A stretch of DNA of 64,000 bases from Gemmatimonadota bacterium (GCA_003222135.1 QHUM01000045.1:30015-94014); one strand, 5' to 3'. Positions 1-9,675 are shown, counted from the first letter of the stretch. The notes: generated from the sequence alone by a model not told the origin. Numbers and translations: made by a program.

Positions 1-911
1 CCGCCCATCTTTCCCACGCCGAGCGCCGCGCGCTTCGCGATGCGCTTGAGCTGGTGCGGTAGCAGCGGGGCGTCCGTCGCGACGATGATGATGATCGAGC
101 CGGCGTCGCCCCCCGGTCCCGGATCGCGCTGCCCGCCGCCGCACGGCTCCCGGCAGGGCAGCAGGTCGGGGATCTCCTTGCCGACCGGGACACCGGCGAT
201 CGCGAGCGGCGCCCGCGCGCCGTAGTTGCACTGCACCAGCACGCCGACGGTGAATCCGCCGTCTCTGGGCTCGAGCCGCCGCGACGCCGTGCCGATCCCG
301 CCCTTGAAACGGTGACAGATCATCCCCGTCCCGCCGCCCACGTTCCCTTCCGCCACCGGACCGCCTCGCGCGCTGTCCAACGCCGCGAAGGCATGCTCCT
401 TCTTCACGTGAAAGCCGTTGATGTCGTTGAGCGTGCCGTCCCACGTTTCCGCCACGACCGGGAGGGACCAGTCATACGTCCCGAAATCGCGCCCCCGGCG
501 CACCAGCCACTCGATCACCGCGTCCCGCACCACCCCGACCGAGTGGGTGTTCGTGATCATCACGGGGCCCCACAGGAAGCCCGACTCCTCGACCCACGTC
601 GTCCCTGTCATTTCGCCGTTGCCGTTCAGGGTGAACCAGCCCGCGAAGACCGGGTCGCCCGAGTTCTTGCCGCGCGGCAGCACGGCGGTCACGCCCGTGC
701 GGACGGGTCCCCGCCCCACGACCAGTTTGCCGCTCCCGGTGATGACGGTCGTCTGGCCGACCTCGACGCCCGCGACGTCGGTGATGGCGTCGAGCGGGCC
801 CGGCGCGCCGTCGAGCGGGATCCCCACGTCACGGGCTCGTTCCTTTTTTTGAGCGTGCGCGGCCGCGACTGGGATGAAGAGGACTAAGACGAGCAGCAGG
901 CGAACCTGCAT
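1..911 (-). CDS. P1 family peptidase (DmpA-type aminopeptidase), secreted, 3' end cut off
   Basis: The reading frame opens at an ATG at 911 and runs off the left edge of the window, leaving about 303 codons. Residues 1-20 form a signal peptide ending in AHAQ, so the enzyme is probably exported. The body has the P1/DmpA hallmarks, including NTHSVGVVRDA and a GDAGS motif in which Gly271-Ser272 matches the self-cleavage site; in this family the Ser becomes the N-terminal nucleophile of the beta chain. Known members hydrolyse N-terminal residues of peptides, amides or esters, with L- or D-specificity varying, so the substrate cannot be told. Transcribed divergently from the CPBP protease gene. 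The missing C-terminus is only a window effect. Confidence 0.88.
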   Translation of the reverse strand, partial: MQVRLLLVLVLFIPVAAAHAQKKERARDVGIPLDGAPGPLDAITDVAGVEVGQTTVITGSGKLVVGRGPVRTGVTAVLPRGKNSGDPVFAGWFTLNGNGEMTGTTWVEESGFLWGPVMITNTHSVGVVRDAVIEWLVRRGRDFGTYDWSLPVVAETWDGTLNDINGFHVKKEHAFAALDSARGGPVAEGNVGGGTGMICHRFKGGIGTASRRLEPRDGGFTVGVLVQCNYGARAPLAIAGVPVGKEIPDLLPCREPCGGGQRDPGPGGDAGSIIIIVATDAPLLPHQLKRIAKRAALGVGKMG

Positions 912-984
912 CGGCGATCTTCCGTACAGGGTGGGCTAGGATAGGCCGCACCACACAGCCCCGCAAGGATAGATTCTTGACCCT

Positions 985-1743
985 ATGACCGGTCCCCGGT
1001 TCGCGTCGTTCACGGCCCCAAGCTCGTACTGGCAGGCGAGCCGCGCCCCACGCTACAGTCTGCTGTTCGCGCTGCCGCTACTGGCGTTCTACCAGGTGCT
1101 CGCGGTGTGGCTCGCGGCTGGTCCGCGTTCCGTCCGCAACGGGGCCGACGTCATCCTGCAGGGCCTGTTCACCGCCGTCGCGGGAAGGTGGGGCCCGCCG
1201 CTGTTCATGATCTGCCTCATCGGCGGCGGCTTGTGGCTCGTGGCGCGCGACACGCGCGCGCACGGCTCGCGTCTCAAGAGCAGGGTCTTCCTGGGGATGC
1301 TCGCCGAGTCGCTGCTCCTCGCGCTCGCGTTCGGGATCGTGGTCGGTGGCGTCACGTCCGGCGTGCTCGGGTTGTTGCAGACCTTGGCGCTGGCGCCGGT
1401 CGCCGGCCTCGATTGGTGGACCCGCTTGATGGTCTCCCTCGGCGCCGGGATCTACGAGGAGCTGCTGTTTCGCGTGCTACTCGTCACCGGCCTGGCGGCC
1501 GCGGCCCGGACCCTGCTCGGATGGACCCCGTTCGCCGCCGGGATCACCGCGACGCTGCTCGGCGCAGCCATCTTCTCGGCCTTTCATTATATCGGTCCTT
1601 ACGGCGACCGCTTGCAGGTCTATTCGTTCGTGTTCCGCATGATCGCTGGGCTGTTCTTCTCAGGCCTGTACCTGTTGCGGGGGTTCGGGATCACTGCGTG
1701 GACGCACGCCCTCTACGACGTGTCGCTGCTCCTGTTATCGTAA
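985..1743 (+). CDS. CPBP family glutamic-type intramembrane protease
   Basis: A 252-residue polytopic membrane protein with several hydrophobic segments. Motif 1 is the diagnostic EExxxR (Glu158, Glu159, Arg163, in YEELLFR), motif 2 is the FxxxH box in FSAFHY, and motif 3 is the late HALYD. These are the active-site residues of CPBP (Rce1-like, PF02517) proteases, which cleave near or within membranes or act in bacteriocin self-protection. No bacteriocin-like gene is adjacent, so a housekeeping or prenyl-protein-like role is equally possible. Start is ATG at 985. Confidence 0.85.
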   Translation: MTGPRFASFTAPSSYWQASRAPRYSLLFALPLLAFYQVLAVWLAAGPRSVRNGADVILQGLFTAVAGRWGPPLFMICLIGGGLWLVARDTRAHGSRLKSRVFLGMLAESLLLALAFGIVVGGVTSGVLGLLQTLALAPVAGLDWWTRLMVSLGAGIYEELLFRVLLVTGLAAAARTLLGWTPFAAGITATLLGAAIFSAFHYIGPYGDRLQVYSFVFRMIAGLFFSGLYLLRGFGITAWTHALYDVSLLLLS

Positions 1744-1755
1744 GCCGAGGTGCGT

Positions 1756-3327
1756 CTAGCCTTTGCCTCTTCTGTGCGCCTGTGCGGCTGTTTCCCGTAG
1801 CCTGTAGCGTTGGATCTTGCCCGTCGCCGTCTTCGGCAGCTCGTTCACGAACACGATCCAGCGCGGATATTTGTACGCGGCGAGCCGCTGCTTCACGAAG
1901 TCCTGCAATTCCTCCTCCAGCGCCGGCGAGGCGACGTGGCCGGCGGCGAGCACGACGAACGCGAGCGGCTTCACCAGCTCGTCCGCATCCGCGGCGCCCA
2001 CCACGCCCGCCTCCACCACCGCCGGATGCTCGGCCAGAGCACTTTCGACCTCGGCCGGCGACACCCACATGCCACCCGCTTTGATCATGTCGTCGGAGCG
2101 GCCGGCGTACCAGAAGTAGCCGGCCGCGTCCCGCCGGTACTTGTCCCCGGTGCGGACCCACTCGCCCACGAACGTCTGCTGCGACCGCTCATGCTGGTTC
2201 CAGTAGCCGGCGCATGCGCTGTCGCCCTTGACGAGCAGGTTGCCGATCTCGCCCGGCGGGAGGGCGTGACCGGCGTCGTCCACGATCATCGCGTCGTACC
2301 CGGGCACGAGCGTGCCGCTCGAGCCGGGGCAGACCTTGCCGCGCCGGTTCGCGATGAACGTATGGCACATCTCGGTCGACCCGATCCCGTCGAGAATCTC
2401 GAGCCCGAACCGCTCGAGCCAGCGCTCGTAGATCGGCTTCGGCAGCGGCTCGCCGGCGGACAGGCAGAGGCGCACCGACCGGAGGTCGTACCGCCGTTCC
2501 GCATCCGCGACCTGGAGCATCGCGGCGAACGCCGTCGGTACGGCGAAGAACAACGTCGGCCGCTCCCGCGTGAGGATCTCGAACACCTTCACCGGCTCGG
2601 GGCGCCGGGGGTCGAGCACGGTCGCAGCGCCGACGTGGAACGGGAAGTACAGCGCGTTGCCGAGCCCGTAGGCGAAGAATAACCGGGCCACGGAGAAGCA
2701 GCGGTCGTCCGGGCCGATCTCCAGCACGTGCCGCCCGAACGCCTCGCAACACACCACCATGTCGTGGTGCAGGTGCACCGCGGCCTTGGGCGTGCCCGTC
2801 GTGCCCGACGTGTACAGCCAGAAGGCGACGTCGTCCTTGGTCGTGGCCGCCGGGTCGAGCTCGTCCGACTCTGCGGTCACGAGCTCGGCCAATCCTACCT
2901 GGCCCGGCCCGGCACGGCCTGCCACCACGAGCTGGCGCAAGAACCTGAGACGCGGCCGGAGCGCCTCGATCGCCGGTGCCAGGTCCTCGCCGGCGATGGC
3001 GACCTCGGCGCGACTGTCGTTCAGGATGTACTCGTAATCGCGCGGCTTGAGGAGCGTGTTCGCCGGCACGGCAACGGCGCCGATCTTCAACGCGCCCCAG
3101 AACGCCGCGGCGAATTCGGGGCCATCGGGCAGCAACAGCAGTACGCGCTGCTCCATGCGGACGCCGAGCCGTCGCAGCGCGTTGCCGCACCGGTTGGCGG
3201 CGGCCCGCACGTCGCCGTAGGTGATGTCCCCGCCACCGTAGCGGATGGCGAGCCGGTCGGCGCGGCCTGCGGCGACGTGGCGGTCGACGAACCAGCTGGC
3301 GGCGTTGAAGGCGCGGGGGATGTCCAT
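1756..3327 (-). CDS. Benzoate-CoA ligase family acyl-CoA synthetase
   Basis: A 523-residue ANL-superfamily adenylating enzyme. The AMP-binding P-loop LYTSGTTGTPK is at residues 171-181, the segment ARLFFAYGLGNALYFPFHVG is typical of benzoate and hydroxybenzoate-CoA ligases, and the C-terminal LPKTATGKIQR carries the catalytic Lys. It would activate an aromatic or related carboxylate to its CoA thioester using ATP. Start chosen at ATG 3327 (MDIPRAFN), which gives the family's normal length; the frame stays open further upstream but that stretch is a shadow of the DUF885 gene. Last gene of the seven-gene operon, 8 bases beyond the DUF885 stop. Exact substrate not determinable. Confidence 0.85.
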   Translation of the reverse strand: MDIPRAFNAASWFVDRHVAAGRADRLAIRYGGGDITYGDVRAAANRCGNALRRLGVRMEQRVLLLLPDGPEFAAAFWGALKIGAVAVPANTLLKPRDYEYILNDSRAEVAIAGEDLAPAIEALRPRLRFLRQLVVAGRAGPGQVGLAELVTAESDELDPAATTKDDVAFWLYTSGTTGTPKAAVHLHHDMVVCCEAFGRHVLEIGPDDRCFSVARLFFAYGLGNALYFPFHVGAATVLDPRRPEPVKVFEILTRERPTLFFAVPTAFAAMLQVADAERRYDLRSVRLCLSAGEPLPKPIYERWLERFGLEILDGIGSTEMCHTFIANRRGKVCPGSSGTLVPGYDAMIVDDAGHALPPGEIGNLLVKGDSACAGYWNQHERSQQTFVGEWVRTGDKYRRDAAGYFWYAGRSDDMIKAGGMWVSPAEVESALAEHPAVVEAGVVGAADADELVKPLAFVVLAAGHVASPALEEELQDFVKQRLAAYKYPRWIVFVNELPKTATGKIQRYRLRETAAQAHRRGKG

Positions 3328-3335
3328 AGCTCCCG

Positions 3336-5084
3336 CTAGCGCGGCGCGCCGAGCCATCGCTCGATCTTGTCGCGCAGCAGGGGGAGCGGCACCGCGCCGT
3401 CCTCCAGGACGCGGTCGTGAAAGGCTTTGATGTCGAACTTGGCGCCCAAGGTCTGCTCCGCCAGGGCCCGCAGCCGTCGAATCTCGAGGCGACCCAGGGC
3501 GTACGACAGGCCCTGCGCCGGCCACACCGGATAGCGATCCACCGGCACCTCGGCGCGAATCTGGGGCACGCGGGTGTGCGCCTCGAGGAACTGGATCCCG
3601 TCGTCCCGCGTCCAGCCGAACGCGTTGATTCCCGTGTCGACGACGAGCAGCGCCGCCGAGAGCGTCAAGTCGGCGAGCGCGCCCAGACGCGCCGTGTCCG
3701 ACGAATAGACACCCATCTCGTCCGCGAGCTGCTCGGCGTACTCGGCCCACCCCTCACCGAACCCCGGCGACCAGAAGTACCGCGCGATCGCGGGGAGGGC
3801 CGCGCCTCGCTCCAGCGCAATCGCCCCCTGGAGGTGGTGTCCGGGGATCGTCTCGTGAAACGTGAGGGCCTCGACGTCGGCCCGGGATTTGTGCTTCGGG
3901 TCGTACGTGCTCAGGTAGAACACGGCGGGCCGGCTGCCGTCCTCGGCCGGCGGGTCCCATTCGCCCACGCTCTCCCGCTCGCGGAATGCCGGATAGGAGC
4001 GGACGACGATGCCCGCCCGCGGCAGGATCCCGAACCAGCGCGGCATCGCCGTCGCGGCGCGCTCGAGCGCCGCCTGCGCGTACGCCAGCATCGCCTCCCG
4101 CGTGCGGAAGCTGAATTTAGAGTCGCCGCGCAGCCGCTTCAGCACTGGGGTGACGTCGCGCAAGCCGAAACTCCGCTCGGTGATGCTACGCATCTCCGCT
4201 TCGAGCTCCGACACCGTCGCGCGACCGAGCCGGTGGATCGAGTCGGGCGAAAGCGTGAGCCCGGTCGTGGCGAGGATCGCCCCCTTATAACACGCGGCGC
4301 CATTCGGATTGCCCGACACGCCGATCACCTTGCGCGCGCGCGGCAAGTACTCCTTGTCGAGAAATTGTCGATACTGGCGGATCGTCGGGAGGATCGCGTT
4401 CTCGATGAAGCGGCGCAGCTCGTCCCGAAACGCCGGCGTGGAGTCGCGCAGCGCCGGAGCGTACAGGGGCGATCGATCGAGCCGCTCGTCGAGCAGCTGG
4501 TCCAGCTGCTTGATCACGATGCGGACGTTGCTCTGCGGCGCCGAATAGCCCAGCCGCAGCCCCTCGCGCTGATTCGCCATCTCGCTCGCGATGTAGAGAG
4601 GTATCGCCTGCCAGCGGGCGAGCGTTTGCGCGCGCAGCTCGTCCGACCCGACGGGCTGAACGGCCGCCAGCGACGTCACGATGGGCAGCCACCCCTGGTT
4701 CACGTGACTCACGTTCCACAGCTCGTAATGGCACGCCCGGACCGCCACCGCTCCCTCGAGCGCAGCGCGCATCACGCCGTACGCCGTCCATTCGGCCCGC
4801 CCCGCGAGTGGGTCCGGATCCATGCGTCGCAGCTCCGCGAGCCACCGGTCCTCCCGCGCCTGCCAGCGCCCCCGCGTGATCGGTGAGTTGTCGGGGAGCC
4901 GGTCGTGCCGGACCCCGGCCACGCCGTCGAGCGTGGCCTCGTCCGGATGGCGCTCGAAATAGCCGGCGACGTAGGCATCGGCGAGCTTGCGAACCCGTAC
5001 CGCGAGCGAGTCGGCGTCGCCCTGCGCGGCCACGCCCGGCGCGCGCGCGACCAGCAGCAACGCGACCGCCGCGGCGCGCCTCAT
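3336..5084 (-). CDS. DUF885 family secreted metallopeptidase-like protein
   Basis: 582 residues beginning with a signal peptide (MRRAAAVALLLVARAPGVAAQG). The DUF885 signature HETIPGHH, which contains an HExxxxxH-type zinc site, starts at His410. DUF885 proteins are putative zinc-dependent carboxypeptidases or oligopeptidases common in Gemmatimonadota, Proteobacteria and Actinobacteria. The ATG at 5084 overlaps the stop of the CoA-transferase B gene by 4 bases (ATGA), which decides the start and implies translational coupling. An exported peptidase in the middle of a CoA and aminotransferase operon suggests that the pathway feeds on a peptide-derived amino compound. That link is inference. Confidence 0.85.
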   Translation of the reverse strand: MRRAAAVALLLVARAPGVAAQGDADSLAVRVRKLADAYVAGYFERHPDEATLDGVAGVRHDRLPDNSPITRGRWQAREDRWLAELRRMDPDPLAGRAEWTAYGVMRAALEGAVAVRACHYELWNVSHVNQGWLPIVTSLAAVQPVGSDELRAQTLARWQAIPLYIASEMANQREGLRLGYSAPQSNVRIVIKQLDQLLDERLDRSPLYAPALRDSTPAFRDELRRFIENAILPTIRQYRQFLDKEYLPRARKVIGVSGNPNGAACYKGAILATTGLTLSPDSIHRLGRATVSELEAEMRSITERSFGLRDVTPVLKRLRGDSKFSFRTREAMLAYAQAALERAATAMPRWFGILPRAGIVVRSYPAFRERESVGEWDPPAEDGSRPAVFYLSTYDPKHKSRADVEALTFHETIPGHHLQGAIALERGAALPAIARYFWSPGFGEGWAEYAEQLADEMGVYSSDTARLGALADLTLSAALLVVDTGINAFGWTRDDGIQFLEAHTRVPQIRAEVPVDRYPVWPAQGLSYALGRLEIRRLRALAEQTLGAKFDIKAFHDRVLEDGAVPLPLLRDKIERWLGAPR

Positions 5085-5839
5085 CCTTGGAGGTAGCGCC
5101 GCTCGGGGTCGAGCACGTCCCGGAGCAGTCGCAGCTCCGTCGCGGTAGGCGGTTCGACACGCCCGAGTCGGGAGCGGCACTGGAGCGGCCACCCCACGCG
5201 GGCCCGTACGTCGGACGCTTCCACGCCTGGATACAGCGCCGCCAGTACGAGCTCACCGGTCGCCTCGTCCACCTCGAGCACCGCCTTGTCCGTGATCACT
5301 TTGACCGGCCCCGCGCCCGGCATGCCGAGCTGCCGGCGGGACGCGCCCCCCCCGCCCCCCCCGGCGCCGCCGTGGCCGGGGCTCGTAATGAAATCGACCC
5401 GCTCCGGAAACGCGCGCGGCGACAACTTCGCGACGACGAGCGTGCGCCGCGCGTGAATCGCGATTTCCGCCGCCCCGCCGCTGCCCGGGAGTCGCACGGT
5501 GGGCCGCTCGTAGGTGCCGATCACGGTGGTGTTGATGTTCCCAGAGCGATCGATCTGCGCGCCGCCCAGGAAGCCCACGCCGATCCGTCCATTCTGCAGG
5601 ATGAGCTGGAACACGTCCGCCATGCCGCAGACCATGAGGGACCCCGTCACGAGTGCCGGGTCGCCGATCGACACGGGCAGGCGGACCGGGGCGGCTCCCA
5701 CGGCCCCCGATTCGTACACGAGCACGAGGTGCGGCGCGTGGGTAGCGCGCGCCAGATTGCACGCGAGGTTGGGGAGGCCGATCCCCACGAACACCACCTC
5801 CCCGTCGACCAGCTCGCGCGCCGCGACGCTCGCCATCAT
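5081..5839 (-). CDS. CoA transferase subunit B (glutaconate/3-oxoacid type)
   Basis: 252 residues, class I CoA-transferase beta subunit. The N-terminal FVGIGLPNLACNLA segment and VYESGAVG match the family; Glu43 in YESG is at the position of the catalytic Glu that forms the gamma-glutamyl-CoA thioester. That argues for a true transferase rather than an IpdAB-like hydrolase, which lacks the Glu. Paired with subunit A, 22 bases upstream. A run of seven glycines is encoded by two C8 tracts on the plus strand (5346-5353 and 5355-5362), in what should be a surface loop. The ATG at 5839 is the only good start; an in-frame TGA lies 39 bases further upstream. Confidence 0.85.
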   Translation of the reverse strand: MMASVAARELVDGEVVFVGIGLPNLACNLARATHAPHLVLVYESGAVGAAPVRLPVSIGDPALVTGSLMVCGMADVFQLILQNGRIGVGFLGGAQIDRSGNINTTVIGTYERPTVRLPGSGGAAEIAIHARRTLVVAKLSPRAFPERVDFITSPGHGGAGGGGGGASRRQLGMPGAGPVKVITDKAVLEVDEATGELVLAALYPGVEASDVRARVGWPLQCRSRLGRVEPPTATELRLLRDVLDPERRYLQG

Positions 5840-5861
5840 CTCGTCGGGTGTGTACGCGCTG

Positions 5862-6767
5862 TCAGAACCCGTAATTCACCCCGGGACAGTACCGCGCCTT
5901 CGCCTTGAGTCGTGCGGCCAGCTCTGGACGTTTGTCCAGGTACGCCGCCCGATCGGACACGCCGCGCACAAATTCGTCGAGGTAGCGCTCCAGCGCCTCC
6001 CGGTCGCGCGAGATCGCTTCCCACGCGACGTAGAAATCGTTGTCGCGATCGTAGTACCCTTGCGCGTACGACGGGTGCGCGCCCCACGGCTCCACCACGA
6101 CCGCATCCACGATCATGCCGGGGATGACGGTGCGGTTCGGATCGGCACGGATCACCGCTTCGTCCACCAGCTCCTCGACCACCACGATCACGTGCGCCGA
6201 CGCGAATGCCGCCTCCTTTTGGACGCCGAGCAGACCCCAGATCTGGGTATTCCCTTGGGCGTCGGCGCGCTGCGCATGGATGATGCTCACGTCGGGGTTC
6301 AGCGCCGGGACGGTCGCGAGGGTTTCGCCGGTGTAGGGGCAGGTCACGTGTCTGATCCGCGGATTCACCCGCGGTAGGTCGGTCCCCATGTAGTTGCGCA
6401 GCGGCCAGAAAGGCAGCCGGGCGGCGCCCGCCGCGAAGCGCGCGACCATGCCGAAATGCGAGTATTCTTCGATCTCCAGTGGCGGCGCGCCCTTTCCCTC
6501 CACCGCGCGCCGGAACGCGTGCAGCGAGCCCACCCCCGGGTTCCCGGCCCAGGAGAACACCAGCTTCCGCGCACACCCCGCGGCGATCATCTGGTCATAG
6601 ATCAGATCGGGGGTGAGGCGGCACAGCGTGAGGTCGCGCCGGTCCTGGCGGATGATCTCGTGGCCCGCGGCGAAGCAGATGAGATGGGTGAATCCTTCGA
6701 TGACGACGGTATCGCCGTCGTGCACGAACCGGGCGACGGCGTCACGCAGCGTCGTCACCTTGCTCAA
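5862..6767 (-). CDS. CoA transferase subunit A (glutaconate/3-oxoacid type)
   Basis: About 301 residues, alpha subunit of the class I CoA transferase, with IEGFTHLICFAAGHEIIRQ and LTPDLIYDQMIAAGCARKLVFSWAGNPGVGS typical of the glutaconate-CoA transferase A/IpdA group. It transfers CoA between acyl-CoA and a free acid together with subunit B. Start is taken as TTG at 6767, which overlaps the stop of the aminotransferase in a TTGA junction and gives the usual MSKVTTL beginning; a GTG at 6758 is the alternative. The acid substrate is unknown. Confidence 0.85.
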   Translation of the reverse strand: MSKVTTLRDAVARFVHDGDTVVIEGFTHLICFAAGHEIIRQDRRDLTLCRLTPDLIYDQMIAAGCARKLVFSWAGNPGVGSLHAFRRAVEGKGAPPLEIEEYSHFGMVARFAAGAARLPFWPLRNYMGTDLPRVNPRIRHVTCPYTGETLATVPALNPDVSIIHAQRADAQGNTQIWGLLGVQKEAAFASAHVIVVVEELVDEAVIRADPNRTVIPGMIVDAVVVEPWGAHPSYAQGYYDRDNDFYVAWEAISRDREALERYLDEFVRGVSDRAAYLDKRPELAARLKAKARYCPGVNYGF

Positions 6768-8092
6768 TCGATCATCTCGGCCAGGCACTGATCGATGATC
6801 GCCAGCGCCGTGTCCACGTCCTGCTCGTCCACCACCAGCGGCGGCGCGAGCCGCAGCGTGCTCTTCCCCGCCCCGAGCAGCAGCAGTCCCCGGCGAAACG
6901 CGCGCTCCGTCAGGCCGGGCGGGATCTCCGGCGCGGGCTCCCGCGTGGCGCGGTCCTTCACGAACTCCACGCCGACCATCAGGCCGCGCCCCCGCACCTC
7001 GCCGATCGTGGCGTATTTCGCCTCGAGACGGCGCGCCCCCGCGAGCAGCCGCTCGCCCAGCGTCGGGACGTTGGGCAGGAGCTCGTGCTCCACCACGTCG
7101 AGCGTTGCGAGGGCCGCGGCGCAGCACACCGGGTTGCCGCCGAACGTCGAGCCGTGCGCGCCGGGGCGCCACCTCATGATCGACTCCTTCGCGATGATGG
7201 CCCCGATCGGCATGCCGCTGCCCAGGCCTTTGGCCGAGAGCAGGATGTCGGGCTCGACCGCTTCGTGCTCGCAGGCGAACATCTTCCCGGTGCGCCCCAC
7301 GCCGCTCTGCACCTCGTCACACACGAGCAGGATGCTGTGCCGGTCGCACAGCTCCCGCAGCGCCGTCAGGTAGCCCGGCGGCGGAACCACGTAGCCCCCT
7401 TCGCCCTGGATCGGTTCCACGAAAACCGCCGCGACGCTCTGCGGGTCGACCTTCTTCGCGAACAGCTCGTCCTCGATGGCCGTCACGCAGCGCATCGTAC
7501 ACGCCGGCTCGCCCCGACAGTAGTCGCAGCGGTACCGGTAGCCGTACGGGACGTGGTGCACCTCCGGTAGGAACGGGGCGAACCCGGCGCGATGGATCGC
7601 CTTGCTCGCGGTGAGGCTCAAGCCGCCGTAGGTGCGGCCGTGGAACGCGCCCAGGAAGGCGATCACCGCCGGCCGTCCGGTCGAGTGGCGCGCCAGCTTG
7701 ATCGCGCCCTCGACGGCCTCGGTCCCGGAGTTCGACAGGAACACGCGTTTCTTGCTCGGTCCCGGCGCCAGCGCGGCGAGCCGCTCGCACAGAGCCGCGA
7801 AGCTCTCGAAGTAGAAGTCGCTGCCGCAGATATGGAGGAACTTCGCGGCCGCCTCCTGAATCGCCCGGATGACCTTGGGGTGGCCGTAGCCGGTCGACGC
7901 GACCGCGATTCCGGCCATGAAATCGAGGTAGCGGTTGCCGTCCACGTCCTCGACCATGGCCCGCTCGCCGCGGGCGATCACCAGCGGATACTCCTTGGGG
8001 TACGACGTCGACGCCCAGCGGTCCTGGCGCGCGACGATCTCCCGCGCCTTGGGCCCGGGCGGCGCGACGACGATACGCGGATAGTCCCTCAT
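6764..8092 (-). CDS. Class III aminotransferase (GABA/acetylornithine aminotransferase family)
   Basis: 442-residue PLP enzyme of fold type I. The PLP lysine is Lys288 in LLSAKGLGSG, and DEVQSGVGRTGK and STFGGNPVCCAA are standard class III motifs. It would move an omega-amino group to 2-oxoglutarate or pyruvate. An unusual insertion carries four cysteines, Cys189, Cys192, Cys198 and Cys202 (C-x2-C-x5-C-x3-C), which could hold a zinc or cluster; the second aminotransferase of this operon has a comparable one. Start ATG 8092 overlaps the dehydrogenase stop (ATGA). Confidence 0.87.
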   Translation of the reverse strand: MRDYPRIVVAPPGPKAREIVARQDRWASTSYPKEYPLVIARGERAMVEDVDGNRYLDFMAGIAVASTGYGHPKVIRAIQEAAAKFLHICGSDFYFESFAALCERLAALAPGPSKKRVFLSNSGTEAVEGAIKLARHSTGRPAVIAFLGAFHGRTYGGLSLTASKAIHRAGFAPFLPEVHHVPYGYRYRCDYCRGEPACTMRCVTAIEDELFAKKVDPQSVAAVFVEPIQGEGGYVVPPPGYLTALRELCDRHSILLVCDEVQSGVGRTGKMFACEHEAVEPDILLSAKGLGSGMPIGAIIAKESIMRWRPGAHGSTFGGNPVCCAAALATLDVVEHELLPNVPTLGERLLAGARRLEAKYATIGEVRGRGLMVGVEFVKDRATREPAPEIPPGLTERAFRRGLLLLGAGKSTLRLAPPLVVDEQDVDTALAIIDQCLAEMID

Positions 8093-9675
8093 GCCTCGAT
8101 CACCGTACGGCTCTGCTCCCGCAGGAATTGCGCGACGTAATACGGGCCGCAGCCCCCCTTCCCCGTCGAACCCGAGCCCTTCCATCCCGTGAACGACTGC
8201 GCCCCCGGCCAGGCACCGGTCGTCGCGCCGGTGCGCTTGTTCACATAGCACACCCCCGCCTCGATCTCGTCGAAGAAGCGCTCGATCTCCTCGGCACGCC
8301 GGGAGAAGATCCCCGCCGTGAGGCCGTACTCCGCCTTGTTGGTCTCGGCGATCGCCGCGTCGAGCCCCGTCACCTCCGCCACGGCCAGAAATGGCACGAA
8401 CAGCTCCTCGGAGAAGAGCGAGGAGGAAAGCGGCAACCGCGCGATCGTCGGTGCGACGAAGTGCCCGCGCTCGAACAGACCGCCCCGCAGCCGCTCCCCT
8501 CCGAGCAGGATCGCACCACCCGGCTCGCGCCGCGCCTGCGCCACGGCCCGCTCGAACGTCGCCACCGCTGCCGCGGTGATCACCGGCCCGAACGTCACGT
8601 CGCGCTCGGTCGGGTCACCGATCTTGAGCGCCCGTGTCTTGTCGACCAGCTTCTCGAGGAAGGGCCGCGCCACCTCCTCGTGTACGTATACGCGCGACGT
8701 GGCGCTGCACTTCTGGTTCTGCAACCCGAACGCCGACCGCACCACCCCTTCCGCGGCGGCATCCAGGTCCGCCGAATCCATGACGATCGCCGCGTTCTTG
8801 CCTCCCATCTCGAGCAGGCACGGCTTGATCCAGCCCTGCGCGAGCCCTCGGTAAATCTGCAGGCCCACGGTTTTCGAGCCGGTGAACACCACGCCGTCCA
8901 CACCGGGGTGACGCCACAGGGCCTCGCCGGCTTCGGGACCGTATCCGGTCACGCAGTTGAAAACGCCCGCCGGCAGCCCCGCGTCGCGGTAGATCTCGTA
9001 CAGGTGGACGCCCGTCCACGACGCGTCCTCCGCCGGCTTGTACACGACCGCGTTTCCCGCGACGAGCGCGGCGCACGACATGCCCGTGGAGAGCGCGAGC
9101 GGAAAGTTGAAGGGCGCGATGCAGCCGAACACTCCGTACGGCCGCAGCACATCGACGTTGCGCTCCGCCGGGGTGACCCGCGCCATCTGGCGCACGAATC
9201 CGTTCGCGTCCTCGATCTGCTGGCAGTAGTAGTCGATCAGGTCCGCCGACTCCTCCGCGTCGCCCATCGCTTCGACGCGGGACTTGCCGACTTCGAGGCT
9301 CATGACGGCCGCGAGCTCGAACTTGCGTTCGCGGATCAACCCCGCGGCGCGCCGCAGCAGCGCGACGCGCTCGCGCCAGGCGCGATGGGCCCACTCCGAC
9401 TGGGCCGCCCGTGCCGCCCGGACGGCGCGGTCCACCAGGGGGGCCGTCGCGGCCGCGAAGCGGCCGAGCACCACGGCCGTATCGATCGGCGAGCGAGCGA
9501 CGATGGGCGGTGCGGGTGATGCGACCGCCTCTCCGGCGATGGCGAGCGGATACTCGCGGCCCAGCTGCCCCCGCACCCGCGCCAGGGCATCGTCGAACTG
9601 CCGGTGAAACAGCTCCCAGTCGACGTTGGCCGACGTGTACGTGATCTTGGATTGCGCGGGTGCGAGGGCGGTCAT
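8089..9675 (-). CDS. Aldehyde dehydrogenase (1-pyrroline-5-carboxylate dehydrogenase-like)
   Basis: 528-residue NAD(P)-dependent aldehyde dehydrogenase. Catalytic Cys323 lies in LQNQKCSATSR, general base Glu289 in LLEMGGKN, and Asn190 in CIAPFNFP. Overall character is closest to the PutA-like L-glutamate gamma-semialdehyde dehydrogenase group. In this operon it probably oxidises the semialdehyde produced by an aminotransferase. The ATG at 9675 shares an ATGA overlap with the upstream aminotransferase; the open frame further upstream is a shadow. Confidence 0.88.
   Translation of the reverse strand: MTALAPAQSKITYTSANVDWELFHRQFDDALARVRGQLGREYPLAIAGEAVASPAPPIVARSPIDTAVVLGRFAAATAPLVDRAVRAARAAQSEWAHRAWRERVALLRRAAGLIRERKFELAAVMSLEVGKSRVEAMGDAEESADLIDYYCQQIEDANGFVRQMARVTPAERNVDVLRPYGVFGCIAPFNFPLALSTGMSCAALVAGNAVVYKPAEDASWTGVHLYEIYRDAGLPAGVFNCVTGYGPEAGEALWRHPGVDGVVFTGSKTVGLQIYRGLAQGWIKPCLLEMGGKNAAIVMDSADLDAAAEGVVRSAFGLQNQKCSATSRVYVHEEVARPFLEKLVDKTRALKIGDPTERDVTFGPVITAAAVATFERAVAQARREPGGAILLGGERLRGGLFERGHFVAPTIARLPLSSSLFSEELFVPFLAVAEVTGLDAAIAETNKAEYGLTAGIFSRRAEEIERFFDEIEAGVCYVNKRTGATTGAWPGAQSFTGWKGSGSTGKGGCGPYYVAQFLREQSRTVIEA

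Noticed and set aside
312..887. Plus-strand open frame of 191 codons over the P1 peptidase
   Set aside because: Its translation is His/Arg/Pro-rich, has no start signal and lies wholly antisense to a clearly conserved peptidase; it is a high-GC shadow frame.
3417..4886. 489-codon plus-strand open frame
   Set aside because: Antisense to the DUF885 gene, with Arg-rich low-information translation; the minus-strand protein has a signal peptide and the HETIPGHH motif.
5346..5362. Two C8 tracts as a phase-variation switch in the CoA-transferase B gene
   Set aside because: They code a glycine loop in a cytoplasmic metabolic enzyme; the frame is intact and switching has no obvious benefit. More likely compositional.
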